64,000 nt of DNA, from contig NC_083597.1 of NCBI RefSeq assembly GCF_020882245.1, positions 6,048,581-6,112,580 on the forward strand. The letters are read 5' to 3'. Each line of letters begins with the position of its first letter. The first letter of the stretch is position 1. The translations under genes and the position numbers were made by a program. Below the pieces are notes generated by a model that was given only the letters and a program-made list of their open reading frames with translations, did not search any database and had not been told where the DNA came from. This document shows positions 12,728 to 26,247 of the stretch, in pieces. Source of the DNA: Rhopalosiphum padi (Eukaryota; Arthropoda; Insecta; Hemiptera; Aphididae).

Positions 12728-13259
12728 CAGGGCTCGGGACTTAAAGCATTTGCTTATTTTTATGGATTGACATAAAATGTAGCAGAGTGCTATAGAACTA
12801 TAGAAGCGTATGCCATGTTACAACACGTTCAATTATGAAATTGTTAAATTATAAAAGTGCTTTTTTTGCCCTTTTCAATGATTTTTTAAAACGATGCATA
12901 TATCCAGTTTTTCTGATTATTTTGGCTTTTTGACCAGTTTTTCGACTTTTTATAGTTTTTTTTCAGAAAATCGCTCGGAAAATCTATAAACAATAAGGCA
13001 AAATGTCTCGAAAGTGAAGTTTGATTTTTTTATAATATAAAGATTTTTTTTTTTTGATGTTTTAGAAACTTTTCCTAATCGTTTTATTTCAATATTTTTT
13101 GTAATATTTAATTATATTATTTTTAGCGCAGTTACAAATTAATGTCTAGCACCTACTTTATCATGTAAAAAAGAGTTTTTTTTTTTTGATTAAATATTTT
13201 AGTTTTTTAAATGCTTATTTAAATGCTTGTTCTAATGATTTTAAGTGCTATAAGCCCTG
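12728..13259. mobile_element. MITE, 532 bp, 8-bp TSD
   Basis: Flanked by GTTATTAT (12720-12727 and 13260-13267). The left end is CAGGGCTCGGGACTTAAA; the right end in reverse is CAGGGCTTATAGCACTTAAA. The interior is pyrimidine-rich and non-coding. GGGCTCGG fragments near 25199 and 33391 may be remnants of the same family. Confidence 0.85.
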
Positions 13260-13745
13260 GTTATTATAATAATTATTATAAGTATACTTATTATAATCCT
13301 AACCTAACACGTTTCGAGTGTACCATAACATCCATAAGTCATAAGTACCTACTGCAAATTTATTATTCATATAAAAACAATGATTATTGATATCGAGTAA
13401 AAAAAATTGTTACCGTTGGGTGATTTCAATCATACGACATATAATAATATCTACACACAGTCTTTTAAAATATCTAAGGTTTTTAAGTCGGACTAGGACT
13501 AAGTCACACACTCACACACTATAATGTTCCAAATTTCTTATACTAGTATAATAATACCTATAATTACCTTCATATATATTACATATATACCTAGGTGGTT
13601 ACTGGCTAGGTATTAATATTATTAATATTTTAGTATAATAAAATAACCATTCACCGTTATCGTACGTTTTCAATGTTTTTATATACCGACTATTTTATAG
13701 ATTTTAAAATAAATAAATATATATAAATATATATTAAGTTTAAAC

Positions 13746-13775
13746 ATTGATTTTATAATATATTATAAAATCAAT
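13746..13775. repeat. perfect 30-bp palindrome
   Basis: Two 15-base arms starting ATTGATTTTATAATA form an exact palindrome without spacer. Confidence 0.8.
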
Positions 13776-14743
13776 GGTTCAATTTATTATTGTACAACTG
13801 TAACTGTATGTCTTTTAACGCTATTCAAGTAGGTATTTAGAGACTTTAATGGACTGTAGTACTGCCAGGACGACAATATTCTTTCGAAATAGTCTTCGTT
13901 GTCTATAATAATGTATACTTATTAATTATATTTAAAATGTGATAATGTATTATGTATAGGTACATATGGTATACAATATACTTACCCAACAAATAACAAT
14001 ACAAGAACACAGAACTATATGTATATAGTTTAATAGTTTAATAGTTTATAGTATTTACTGTTTATAGTTTTTAACGTGTGTTTGTAGTTTGTATGCGTTT
14101 TCTCCGTTTTAAAGACACAGCAAATTTTACGTTCTGAGGAATCCATTTAACATTTAATTCGGTTTTTTCCATTATGCTTGATAATACAGTGAATTTACTC
14201 ATTATACTTATACAATTTAAAAGTTAAAATATTACCTAGTGAACCTCATAGGTTTTTTTATATATATTTTAATTTTAATGCAAGTTATGAACGTTTTAAA
14301 TTCTAGCGTCCTCTTAAATTATTATCTATAATAAGTAATTATTTTTATTCATAATTTTATCAGAATAAAAAACAATTTTAATTTAGTTATTTGTCTGTAA
14401 TAATATGAATTAAAAATAACCATTTTTAATTTTAAACAAAAAAGGAACATATTATTTAAGTAGCATAGACGTTATAATGCATATTATTATTATTATACAC
14501 TATACAGATTTGAATACTTAATTATCTAATTATCTTTGGAAGGCAAATATTAACAAAAATTTAAATTTTACTTTTTTATAAATTAGATGTCGTTAAATAC
14601 TTAAACCACAAGAAACCTGAATATTTAAAATGTCATTCCCGCTTTTTCACTCAAGAAAATAACACAATAATCGTATACTCAATTTTGGCGGTTAACATTA
14701 ATCTTTAAGGTTATTATATAATAAATTATACTGATATTGGTTA

Positions 14744-14798
14744 GTGATTATAAAACACAGATATATACTAATAGTATATATCTGTGTTATAAAATCAC
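14744..14798. repeat. 55-bp foldback, 27-base arms
   Basis: The arms start GTGATTATAAAACACAG and, read in reverse, GTGATTTTATAACACAG, with two mismatches and almost no loop. It may be a tiny MITE; no target duplication was identified. Confidence 0.75.
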
Positions 14799-15275
14799 GT
14801 TTCGTGATCTATTTATCAACAAACAGATATTATCATGTTTAATATTTCCTCTTCCATTATTAAGCAATACCTATTATTTGATATATTATTATTATTTATT
14901 ATCCACTGGGCACTGACCACTATTAAATGTTGTGGTCCTCAATCTTAATCGGAATTCATAATCATTATTCTTATTCTACATACGAGTATTATAAGCGAAT
15001 CTAAATGTCTGATAACTAATACCTAATAAGTAATAACTATATATTTCATAATTAATTGTTATTAGATACTCCTACTGTAGTACAGACGTACTTCTCGCGC
15101 TGTGTGCAATATTCGTTTTATTTGTTTTTTCCACGTGGTTTTTTGCGGTTTCAGCTTGATCACTCAGGTAGTTTTACCCAACGAGTGATTCATATAATAA
15201 TAATTTATATTTTTTGAAAAGTCAATGGATTTTTCATTAATTTTATAAATATAATTTATTTTTATAGATCTTGTA

Positions 15276-18200
15276 ATGGCTAGTGTACTTGTGGTTGGTG
15301 GCGGAGGTCGAGAAAATGCAATTGCCTGGAAATTATCAAGTTCTTCAAAAGTAAGAATAATTTAAATGTATAATAATAATATTAAATTAAGTCAATATTT
15401 TTTATATTAATTCAGTATTAATTATATACATCAAACAAAAGTACAAAACCAATTAATCAGATGTATGCTTTATTATTTATTTGATTTTAAGCTGGTATAA
15501 AATTGGTTTTGATAGATATATGTATAATATATTTTACATTGTATATATTAAAACGGTATTTGGAAAAAAAGCCCCTAATAACATTTATCGGAAACAAAAT
15601 CCCCATTATAGGAAAAAAACCCTGTACCAACTAAATACATTATTCATTATTTTATTACGATTAACATAATTAAATATAATCATTACATTTATCTATGTAA
15701 CACATCTTTAACATATTATCTAAAAGTATAGCTGCAATCTGCATTTAACATTTTAAATCATTTTTAAACTTATTTAACATTTTTTTTTTATATAATACAA
15801 ATGATAAATGACAATTATTTTAAATTTTTACCTTAAACATTTTTTAATTATTTTAAATTTTTATTCTCAAATTTTTTTTAAATTATGTAGGTACAAATGA
15901 CAATTATCGACAATGTTAAATGCAGATTTCAGCTATACTTAAAGATATGTTAAAGAAATGTTACATAGATAAATAAAATGATTATATTTAATTATGTAAA
16001 TCATAATAAAATAACGAATAATGTATTTAGTTGGTACAGGGCTTTTTTTTCCTAGATTCATTAAAACCTATTTACATCAAAATACATAGTTCTATAATAG
16101 CCAGCACGAGCTAAATATATATAAATGCTTACTGTCATTTTTTCTCATTTAATAAAGAATATAGTATTGTTAGTTGTATCAATGTAATAAATATTAGAAT
16201 TGGACCCATGCAAGTATTTTATATTAATAGTTTTTAGAAATATGGTTTAGACAAAATTAATTAATTTATCCTATAATAGTATTAAATGAGTGAGAGTAAA
16301 ATCCATCCATTTTACATCAAAGTAAGCTATGGTGTACATTAATTAAGTATTCAAGATTTTATAATATTTAACCTGTAGTGGAAATACTAGACAATAAAAT
16401 TATAATAATTGTATGTCTAGATAAGTTTACCTATTCGAAGATTTATATATCTATTTATAAATATTTCATAATACCTTTTTTCTTTTTACAGGTGAATAAA
16501 ATTTATATTACACCAAACAATATTGGAGCTACATTATTCCCTCAAGTCGAATTTGTAGATTTGGATGTTAACAATTTTGAAGTATGAAGTTAAAAGTTTT
16601 ATTATATTTTTTATTAAGGATCATGTCAACTGATAGTTTATTTTAACATAAATAAAGAAGTTACTATTTTTAATTATTTATTTTTAGTGGTATATTTTGA
16701 ATATTTTTCCGTGATAAAATTAAGTAAATAGATACAGCAATAATATAGGAGTATCACATTGCCAATAAAATAAACCTTATATTAATTTAAATATTATTTT
16801 TGGAAATTATTTTACATTCATTTTTTTTTAATTATAGTTATTGGCAAAATGGTGTGTAGAGACATCTATAGACTTAATAATTGTTGGTCCTGAAGATCCT
16901 CTTGCATCAGGAATTGCTGATGTATTAGCTGCTCACAATTTGAATTGTTTTGGACCATCTGCTAAAGCGGCCCGTATTGAAAGTGATAAAGAATGGTCAA
17001 AACAATTTATGGATGAATTTAATATTCCAACAGCCAAATGGAGATCATTCAATGATGTTAAACAAGCAACAGATTTTGTTTATTCGTAATTATTCTTACT
17101 AATATTTATAAATAGTATTAAATAATATTTGTATATGACACTTATTTAATCTATGTATATATATTGTACTAGGGCTGATTATCCTGCATTAGTAATAAAA
17201 GCAAGTGGCCTTGCTGCAGGCAAAGGAGTGGTAGTTGCTTCTAATAAACAAGAAGCATGCTTAGCATTAGATGCTATCTTAACAGAAAATCGCTTTGGTA
17301 AAGCTGGTCAGACTGTTGTAGTTGAAGAATTGTTACAAGGAGAAGAAGTTTCTGTATGATACATTCATTTTAATTTGGAAAAGTGTTTATATTTATATTT
17401 GGTATTTTTTTTATATAGGTTTTATGTTTTACTGATGGTGTTAATATAAAGGTCATGCTACCAAGTCAAGATTATAAAAGGGCATATAATCAAGACAAGG
17501 GTCCAAATACTGGAGGTATGGGAGCATTTTGTCCTTGTTACAACATGCCTCAAAATGAGTTGGATGAGGCAAAAAATATTTTACAAAGGGCTGTTGATGG
17601 TCTCCGTAATCGTGGGTCTCCTTTTGTGGGTGAGTATTTTTTATTGATCATTGTTATTTTTAAAAATTATTATTTATTTTATATTTTTTAGGTGTACTTT
17701 ATGCCGGATTAATGGTTACTAATGATGGTATTAGAGTTTTAGAGTTCAATTGTCGTTTTGGTGATCCTGAAACCCAGACAATATTGCCACTATTAAATTC
17801 AGACCTTTATGAAATTATGAAAGTGTGTAATTAATAATTATTATTAATATTAATTATAAGATATTACCTAACAACTATTATATTAAATTTATAAATGTTT
17901 GTACTTAACTAGGCATGTTGTGATGGTACTTTGAATAAAGTTGAAGTTGATTGGAAAACTGATAAATTTTGTGTCGGTGTTGTAATGGCTAGTAGAGGAT
18001 ATCCGTTAACATCCAGTAAAGGCGATGTAATATCTGGTAATTTATGTAACTGAGTTATTAATTAGTATTTAATTAAACTATTATCATTGTAATTTTTTTT
18101 TTGAAACATAGTTATAATTGAGAATTTTTTAGGATTACCTAGTGTAACAAAAGGCATGGTATTTCACATGGGTACTAAATTGAACAACTATGGGGAATTA

Positions 18201-21200
18201 GTTACAAATGGAGGCCGTGTATTGATTGTGATAACTATTCATCAAGACTTAGTCTTAGCTGCTGCTAGAGCAACTATGGCTTGTGGCAGAATAATGTTTA
18301 ATGGTGCTCAATTCAGAACAGATATTGCCCATAGAGGAATTGCTAGGTTTGAATCATTATTTATTTTTATTATTTTATTGATAATTATCTGTAGTTGTTT
18401 TTAATATTTTTAGAGCAATTCTTGCTAAGGGTGCAACAACCTATAAGTCTAGTGGTGTTGACATAACTGCTGGAAATAATTTAATTCCAATTTATAAACA
18501 AATGGTATCCATCACAAAACGTCAAGGAGTGCTTGGAGATTTGGGTTCATTTGGTGCTATGTTTGATCTCAAAGCAGCTGCATTCCAGGATCCAATACTT
18601 GTGTCCAGTTCAGATGGAGTTGGTACTAAATTGAAGGTATGGAAAATTGGGATAACTTTATTTAGTGTATTAGAAATTATATCCCAGAATTAACTTCTAT
18701 AAACTGAATAGTATCTAAATGGTGTGGTTACCATTATTTTTAATTAGCAATCAATAATTTTAAATTATTTACAATTATCAAAGCGTTTTTTTTCTTATAA
18801 AATCTCCATTTTATATATTTTTCTGTCGTTTAATTTATTTGAACTAGTCTTTTTTGTATTATTGTTTTTTTGATTATTTTTAATACTAATAAAAAGTATT
18901 GACCGGTTTTTGTTTGTAATTTAACTGATGCTAGGACAGATAGATAACAGTGCTACTTTCATTTCTTCTAGAAGAGATGTTGTTCTTTTCTTGATAGCAA
19001 AATTATCTTCTTATATTTTTGGATATGTGTACACTTTAGTCCCCATGGTTGCAGTATACTGGAATTAATTTACGGATAAATTATTCTTTTATATCTACAG
19101 TTAAAGTATAGAAAAGTTTGGGATAAAACCTAAATTGTTTCTAGTTATTTATGACTGCGGTCACAACTCAGTTGTCTCAATATATAAAATATATTTTTAT
19201 TTTTTCTTGGATTTATTATTTATATACGCAATTTTTCTAAAGGTTGCTCTAACATGTAATAGTCATGAATCAATTGGACAAGATCTTGTTGCAATGTGTG
19301 TTAATGATATATTAGTTCATGGCGCTGAACCTTTATTTTTCCTTGATTATTATGCAACTGGTCGATTGGAAGGAGGAGCTGTTGTTCAAGTTGTTAAAGG
19401 CATTGTAGATGGTTGCCATCAATCTGGATGTGCTCTTATAGGTAATTATTTATTATAGTTCATTCATATAACTAAATTATTTAATTGACATTGGTTTTTA
19501 GGTGGAGAAACAGCAGAAATGCCAGGCCTTTATCATAATAATGACTATGATGTAGCCGGCTTTGCAGTAGGAGCAGTAGAGCGAAATAAGATTTTGCCTC
19601 ATATTGAGGATATTGTTTCTGGGGATGTTGTTATTGGTTTAGAATCAAGTGGTGTTCATGCTAATGGATTTAGTTTGATTCGTAAAATAATGGACATGGG
19701 TTGTCATAAATTTACAGATGAAGCCCCTTTTAGCTTGGACAAGAAAACTTATGGTTAGATTTTCATTTTTAAATATTTTTATGATAGGTATATTGTAAAA
19801 GCAGCATATTGATGTTTTTTAGCTCAATAATTAAAATTAACTTATAATAATATTTCAATAATTGTTTTTGTGCTATAAATGTCTTATAAGTTTAAATAAA
19901 ATTTTAGGTGAAGAACTTTTAACTCCTACAGTAATTTATGTTGAGCAAGTATTACCTTCAATAAGAAATAATCATATAAAAGCATTGGCTCATATTACTG
20001 GAGGTGGTTTAATAGAAAATATTCCACGTATTCTACCAAAAAATAAAAAAGTTGTTTTAGATGCTACAAAATGGAATATCCAGCCTGTATATGGTTGGAT
20101 AGCTGCAACAGGTATAATTAATATTTAATACATATTAATTTTAATCCATTATTAATTTTATTTTTATGTTATATGTATTTAATTTGGTTGAATAGGTAGC
20201 ATCAATGAAACAGAAATGTTACGAACACTGAATTGTGGTTTGGGTATGATATTAATAGTTGATAGGAAACACGTTGAAGATGTTCTGTCTGCTACTAATG
20301 GTAAAGTTGTTGGCATAGTTGATGAAAAAATGTCTGGTAAGTCCCACCAGTTTACATAATATACCAAAAAGTATAATTAACTTTTTGTAGACTGTGTAAC
20401 AATACATATATATAATTTAGAAAAAAAGAGAGCTCAAAGTGTGAACTTTCATTAATACTTGTAGACGAACAACCAGTTGAAGTGAAAAAATTTGCGAATG
20501 CCATGGAGCCTTTGATGCGTCCCCATATTCAAACTTATGTTGCATCCAGGATGCATCCTAAAATGCGTGTAGCTGTTCTTATATCAGGATCTGGAACCAA
20601 TTTACAGGTAAAATATAATAGTATTAATTGTTATTTATAATGCCTGAATAATTTCAATAATCCCTTAATAATTTTTTTTTTTTTTTTTTTAATATAGTCA
20701 TTGATTGATACTACTACTGATGATCCATCTATGATGTCTGAAATTGTCTTAGTAATCTCCAATAAACCTGGGGTTGAAGGTCTAAAGCGTGCCAGACGTG
20801 CTGGTATATTGGCTTTGGTAATACATTAAAAAATTATATTTTGTAAATGTGATTGATTTATATTGATTTATTTAGGCAATAGATCATACTAAGTTTAAAT
20901 CACGTGAAGAATTTGAAAATGAAATATTGAAAGAATTAGAACAAACCCAAGTAGATGTTGTTTGCTTAGCTGGTTTTATGCGTGTGTTAACAAAGAACTT
21001 TGTGAGCAAATGGAGAGGTCGTCTATTAAACATACACCCTTCACTTTTACCTTTATTCAAAGGCCTTCGTCCTCAAAAACAAGCCATTGAATCTGGTGTA
21101 CGAGTTTCTGGCTGTACAGTTCATTTTGTAGAAGTAAATATTTTTATTTTTATTTTTTGTGTTTATATCTTATCTTAATTTATTTCTTAATTTTTAGGAG

Positions 21201-21416
21201 GAAATTGATACTGGAGCAATTATTGTACAAGAAAGTGTGAATATAAGTTTAGATGAAACAGAAGAAAGTCTTATTGAAAAAATTAAGGAGGTTGAACACA
21301 TCGCTTTTCCAAAAGCTTTAAAACTGTTTGCTACCAATCAAGTTTATTTGGATAAAGATATTGGAAAAGTAAAATGGTTATCTAATTCAAGTGATGTATT
21401 TAGAAATATTGTTTAA
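15276..21416 (+). CDS. Gart: trifunctional purine biosynthetic protein adenosine-3 (GARS-AIRS-GART)
   Basis: A cytosolic enzyme covering steps 2, 5 and 3 of de novo purine synthesis. The 17 coding exons are 15276-15350, 16492-16581, 16838-17085, 17173-17353, 17419-17629, 17692-17822, 17913-18036, 18133-18346, 18414-18636, 19243-19441, 19502-19753, 19908-20111, 20196-20336, 20465-20607, 20698-20817, 20876-21133 and 21198-21416. They sum to 3033 bp, or 1010 aa, with every phase agreeing and all borders GT..AG. GARS (about 1-430) has VLVVGGGGREN, the ATP-grasp ALVIKASGLAAGKGV and EFNCRFGDPETQ (E286, N288). AIRS (about 434-790) has SSDGVGTKLK and TGGGLIENIPR. The formyltransferase (about 797-1010) has RVAVLISGSGTNLQ, NIHPSLLP (N904, H906) and EEIDTGA (D942), the expected catalytic set. 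An acceptor 8 bases before the ATG (AG at 15266-15267) implies a non-coding first exon; a candidate ends CAG|GTAG at 15167. Poly(A) signals AATAAA occur at 21416 and near 21718. Confidence 0.97.
15609..16054. mobile_element. foldback MITE in Gart intron 1
   Basis: Two arms of about 145 bases are nearly perfect reverse complements: 15609-15755, starting TAGGAAAAAAACCCTGTACC, and 16054-15905, starting TAGGAAAAAAAAGCCCTGTA. The interior is an AT-rich spacer with two divergent copies of AAATGACAATTAT. It lies wholly within intron 1 (15351-16491) and has no coding capacity. A target duplication was not resolved. Confidence 0.85.
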
Positions 21417-21799
21417 ATAAACAATTAAAAAATCATTTTTACATTTATTTTATATTCTATAATTTTTATTTTATTTTTCTATTAGATATAAATATTTCCA
21501 TTAGTTATAACTATACAATTGTTTCTGAATACATATACAATACTTAAAATATTGTTATAGAATTTTATGTTTCTTGTGTTTAATTTTTACTATAATATTA
21601 TGTATTTAAGTAAAATTATCTATAATATTTTTTATGCATTCTTTTACTAATTTTTGTTTTGACCAATTTAAATATATTATACATTATTGTTTTAAATTAT
21701 AATATGTATATGTTTCAATAAATAAAATTATTATTTCGTCATATATTTTTTTTTATGTTCATGTATATTTATATACAATGTGATTCTTTTAACATTTTA

Positions 21800-22910
21800 G
21801 ATTCTGAACGGAGTGATGAATGTATTGTTTTACAATGATGTGTTTTTTTATTTTTGTGTCTGTCATCACGTTTTGGAGTAATAATAGTGCTTTGATTTTT
21901 TCATTTCAGCCCTTAATTGAAAAGAAAATTGAATCTAGTTGATATTTTGGGGGGTCAAAAGTAAAATATTTCCAGTACCTAGTTTTCAAAAGTGTCAGGT
22001 AAAACAACCTTTTCGACAAACTCAAAAACGAATCATTGTAAATACTTGAAATTTTCACAAAATGTTTATATTAGTGTTATCTATTTACGATTAAATTTTC
22101 AAAACATTGAATTTTTTTAAATTAATTATAGACCATTGAAATTTTCGATTTTTCTAAATTTTTTTTGTTTGAAATGCCGATAAAAAAAATTTGACTTCCC
22201 AATAAATCTTTAAAATTTAATACAAGGTTTATTATAAGTTTTTCTTATTGTAGTAAAAACAATCAAAAATCGTTAGTTACAACTTGTGTTTATAAACATT
22301 AAAAGTTCAAAGTTTAGAAATATGTAAAAATCGCGAAAATTTGCAAGGAATTTTGAAGTTAAAAATTCATAAATTTTTTGTAATTTATATCTAAGGTTAA
22401 AAAATTCATCACAAGGTTTTCCATAACTTTTTCTTCAAATAACTGTAAAAAAAAAACTCCAGTGTCAATAAAGAAAATACTTTTGACCTCCCCCAAAGTA
22501 CCAATTAGATTCAATTTCCTTTTCAAAGAGGGGATGAAGTAAAAAAATCAAAGCACTATTGCTACTCCAAAATGTGATGACAGACACAAAAATAAAAAAA
22601 CACACATTGCAAAATCAATACATTCATCACTCCGTTCAGAATCTAAAATTTTATGAGCGCATGAAATTTATTTTTTACGAAATTGAGTAAAATAACGATA
22701 TATTACAATTTAAATATACGTAATATTTAGTAATAATATATCCTAAATTCCTAATAATTATCCTAGGCTGACAAATCATCTCCGTCCAGAATCGTTTTTT
22801 GTATACAATGATACCTGTCATCGCATTCAAATTTAACACATCCATTATACTATTATAGTGACCTACTCTCCATCTCTACTATACAGCAGAGCGATACCCA
22901 CTTTCCCACC
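21800..22910 (-). repeat. dispersed repeat, about 1.1 kb, with long inverted ends
   Basis: Its reverse complement resembles 54828-55825 over nearly the whole length; shared landmarks include GGATGTGTTAAATTTGAATG, GGAGATGATTTGTCAG and the terminal ACTCCGTTCAGAATCT. In this copy the portion 21800-22650 is itself bounded by inverted repeats of about 200 bases, both containing GATTCTGAACGGAGTGATGA, whereas the 54828 copy has this end only once. It begins about 380 bases downstream of the Gart stop codon. No open frame was found. The class is unresolved. Confidence 0.75.
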
Positions 22911-23465
22911 TTTTTAATATACATACCTATATTAATATTCTTTATTGATAATTTGATATCATTTTTAGGTTTTTACTTTTTTGAAAGACAACATACATTT
23001 TTAATTTCATGTTCTGAAGCAGATATTTCAATTTATAACAATCATGCTTTTGAAATAATGCGTGATTCGTAATAAAATAATCTTTCTGTATCTGTATATT
23101 TAACAGATTTTATTAAATATAACGTGATTAAGTGTATAATGAAATAAATATTACCTATTTAAAAAAAATAATAATCTCAATAACAATTTGAAATTTAAAT
23201 TTAAATATATTTTTTAATTGTTTAAAAAGTATAATTTAGTACTGTTACTTATAGACAATAGATAGTATTACAATAATAAAACAGTAATTAATTCTTTAGT
23301 TTTCACTTTTTCAGTGAAGAAAATAGAAATTAAGTATATTATATCAATAATTTAGTGGTATACACAACAATACAACATATAATAGTACCTATATAACCAT
23401 AGCAACATAATATATTTTATCTATTTTAACATCGGATTAAAAATCAGATTATTTTTTGAATAAAG

Positions 23466-24517
23466 ATGGGAGTAAGTATATAATAATAAAAGCAGTAATT
23501 ATTAACTTAATATTTATTATTAAATATTATTTATTTAATAGGATTTAAAAGCTACTACAATAAAAGATGCAATAAAAAATTGGGAAGATGAAAATAAGGA
23601 ATCTGCAAGTGAAGCTACAAATATATGTTTGCAATTTCAATGGCCGCCAATTGAAAAAATGGATAATAATTTATCAGTTTTAACTAAATGCGAGTATGTG
23701 ATAAAAATAATGTTTGTTTGTTAAATATTACCTATATATTTTTAGAATTGTTAATATTTTTTATAGAAAATTATCATTAAGTACAAATATGATTGAGAAA
23801 ATTAATGGTCTTGCTGCTCTAAGGAATTTAAAAATTTTATCATTAGGACGAAATTACATTAAGGCTTTTACTGGGCTTGAACCATTAGCTGATACTTTAG
23901 AAGAATTATGGATATCTTATAACTTTATTGAAAAAATGAAAGGTGTTCTAGGCATGCGTAAACTTAAAGTTTTACATATGTCCAATAATAATGTTAAAGA
24001 ATGGGCAGAAGTAAATAAGCTTGCAGAAATGGAAAGTTTAAAAGACTTTTTATTTGTCGGTAATTTATTATTATGTACCTATGTTATTCAAATCAGGCAT
24101 ATAATACACACTTTAACTGTATTAACAAATAATATCTTATAAATTGTTCATACTGGACAAATATACATTGATTTTCTACTTAGTTTTGACTATTATTAAT
24201 TAATAATTAATATGTGATATAATATTACAATAATATAGGTATATTATATTAATTGTATATGTGTTAGTAGTCCATATAAATTTATTCAGTTAAGATTATA
24301 GAAAAAATAATATTCACAATATCTTTAAATTGTATGATATCAGATTATTTGCACGCATTATCTTTGTCTACAATATAATAATGGATAATGAATAATTACA
24401 ATTTCCTTAGGAAATCCACTTTACGACTGTTTAGATGAATCTGTATGGCGTAGTGATTGTATTAGAAAGCTTCCTAAACTAGTAATATTGGATGGAGTAC
24501 CAATCATAAGAGATTAA
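23466..24517 (+). CDS. DNAL1: axonemal dynein light chain 1 (leucine-rich repeat)
   Basis: An outer-arm axonemal dynein light chain that binds the gamma heavy chain and tubulin; in insects it should act in sperm flagella and ciliated sensory neurons. The four coding exons are 23466-23471 (only Met-Gly), 23542-23693, 23767-24059 and 24411-24517. All phases match and they give 185 aa, close to the usual 190 or so. The N-terminus has KATTIKDAIKNWEDENK, then PPIEKMD. The LRR core has LSLSTNMIEKINGL, LKILSLGRNYIK, LEELWISYNFIEKM and LKVLHMSNNNVKEWAE; the C-terminal cap has FVGNPLYD and KLVILDGVPIIRD. These motifs are diagnostic. The two-codon first exon has a good donor GTAAGT. The next gene-like feature downstream is a transposon at 25703. 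Confidence 0.95.
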
Positions 24518-25230
24518 AAGAATCTCAATTGTAAACAAGTAAGTTTAAATTTACTAATTAATTTAATATTTTGTCTTATTTAAAAATAAAAATGTATGAT
24601 TTATTATTACGATGCCAGATTAACAATTAACATATTTATTGACTGAAGTTATGTCAAACTTGAGCTTTGAATTAATTAATAGGTATCTAAAATTTTTATA
24701 ATTTTTTGTAATTAAGTTTCTGAGTCTATTATTATTATTCATAATGTTATGCAGGTACTCAAAGTATCTGATATACTCGTATATGGATTATCAGCTGTCA
24801 ATGTTGAGAATGAGACTATGATTAATTTGGCATTGTGATTTGTACACGTAAAATTAGTTTTTAATTAAATTTATATTTAATTTTATCATTTTTAGGAACC
24901 GTTTAATTATTTGAATAAACCATTGCAGGATGGATCATAATATCATATTATTTTGAAATTGCACACATTATTCACATATTCAATGAAAAAGAGTAAAGAC
25001 TAAAAAATCTAAATCGTAAAATGTAATAAGAAACTACGTCAAGTTGTACCTACATTTCACGTATTCCCTTAGGTAGGTGTCCTAAGGGTTTTTGTTCACA
25101 CACATCATACATCCTCAAAAATTCTAGTTATTAGTACTACAATAATAACAATTTATATATTATTTAATAATGTTAGTAATGAAAATTATAATCAGAAGGG
25201 CTCGGATTTAAATGCACTAAAATATCAACA

Positions 25231-25290
25231 ACAAAAAACACACATCATAGTAAAATCAATACATTCATCACTTCGTTCAGAATCTAAAAA
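25231..25290 (+). repeat. end fragment of the dispersed repeat family
   Basis: Matches the terminal part of the 54828-55825 repeat: an AAAAAACACACATCAT-like stretch, then AATCAATACATTCATCAC and GTTCAGAATCT. Only the last 60 bases or so are present. Confidence 0.75.
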
Positions 25291-26247
25291 ATGAATAAAA
25301 ACTTAAATTTAACAAATTAAATTTTGTATTTCACTATGTACCTATATTACACATTTGTACAACCTATACACTATGTTTATATTTCAATGAAGTCAAATTT
25401 TTAGTTATGATATGAAAAATAGATCAAAAATAACTTTAAAAAATTTAAAAAAAAAGTATTTAAAATGTCAAAAATGCCGGAAAAAACATTTGTAATTAAA
25501 AAATAAAGTACCTATATAAAACATATTTGTAGCTTAGAGATTATTGTTTAATGCATCCCCTCCCCAAAAAAAAAAATGCAAATGCATTATAATGCAATCT
25601 AAGCCCCAATAATCAGCATGGAAACCTAGAAAATAATAGTGTTATGAACGTCATGATTATTATTACCTAGTATACCTACTATACTATTATTATTAATTAT
25701 TAGGGGAGACTGGCTTAATATGACATATTAGGGTAATATGACACATTGATGTTTTGATTAGAATTATTGACATTTAGGAACCAAAGACTCTTTAAATACT
25801 TGACATATAACCTCCTACTTATGATTGTATACAGTGACCACATGTTTTGATCTTATCAGAGAATTTGTTTACAAAAATGTGTTTTGTGTCTTATCAACTT
25901 TTTTTTTTTATCATTTTTAAAAATTAATATAAAAATACAAATTTTTATGTTCCTTCATTTTTTTTTGCTAGAAGTTGAACATAAAAAGGTAAGCTATACT
26001 ACTATTATTTTATAATTACGCTTATTATAATACTTTTACCATAAAAACTTTGAAAAAAACTTGTATGGTATCAGGCAAAATGACATAGCTGTGTGTCATT
26101 TTACCTATAGTATAATATATTATGACTATAGGTACATTTTTACCTATTATTTATATTTTAATTTTATTATAGCTCTTATAGATTATTATGGTTATAGGTA
26201 TTATCATATTAATTAATTGTTTTTTAATTTATTCACTGTAGTTGAGA

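Noticed and set aside
26242..26247. Starting the transposase at a TTG two codons upstream
   Set aside because: Eukaryotic initiation at TTG is unlikely; these bases follow a probable splice acceptor, and an ATG lies at 26248.
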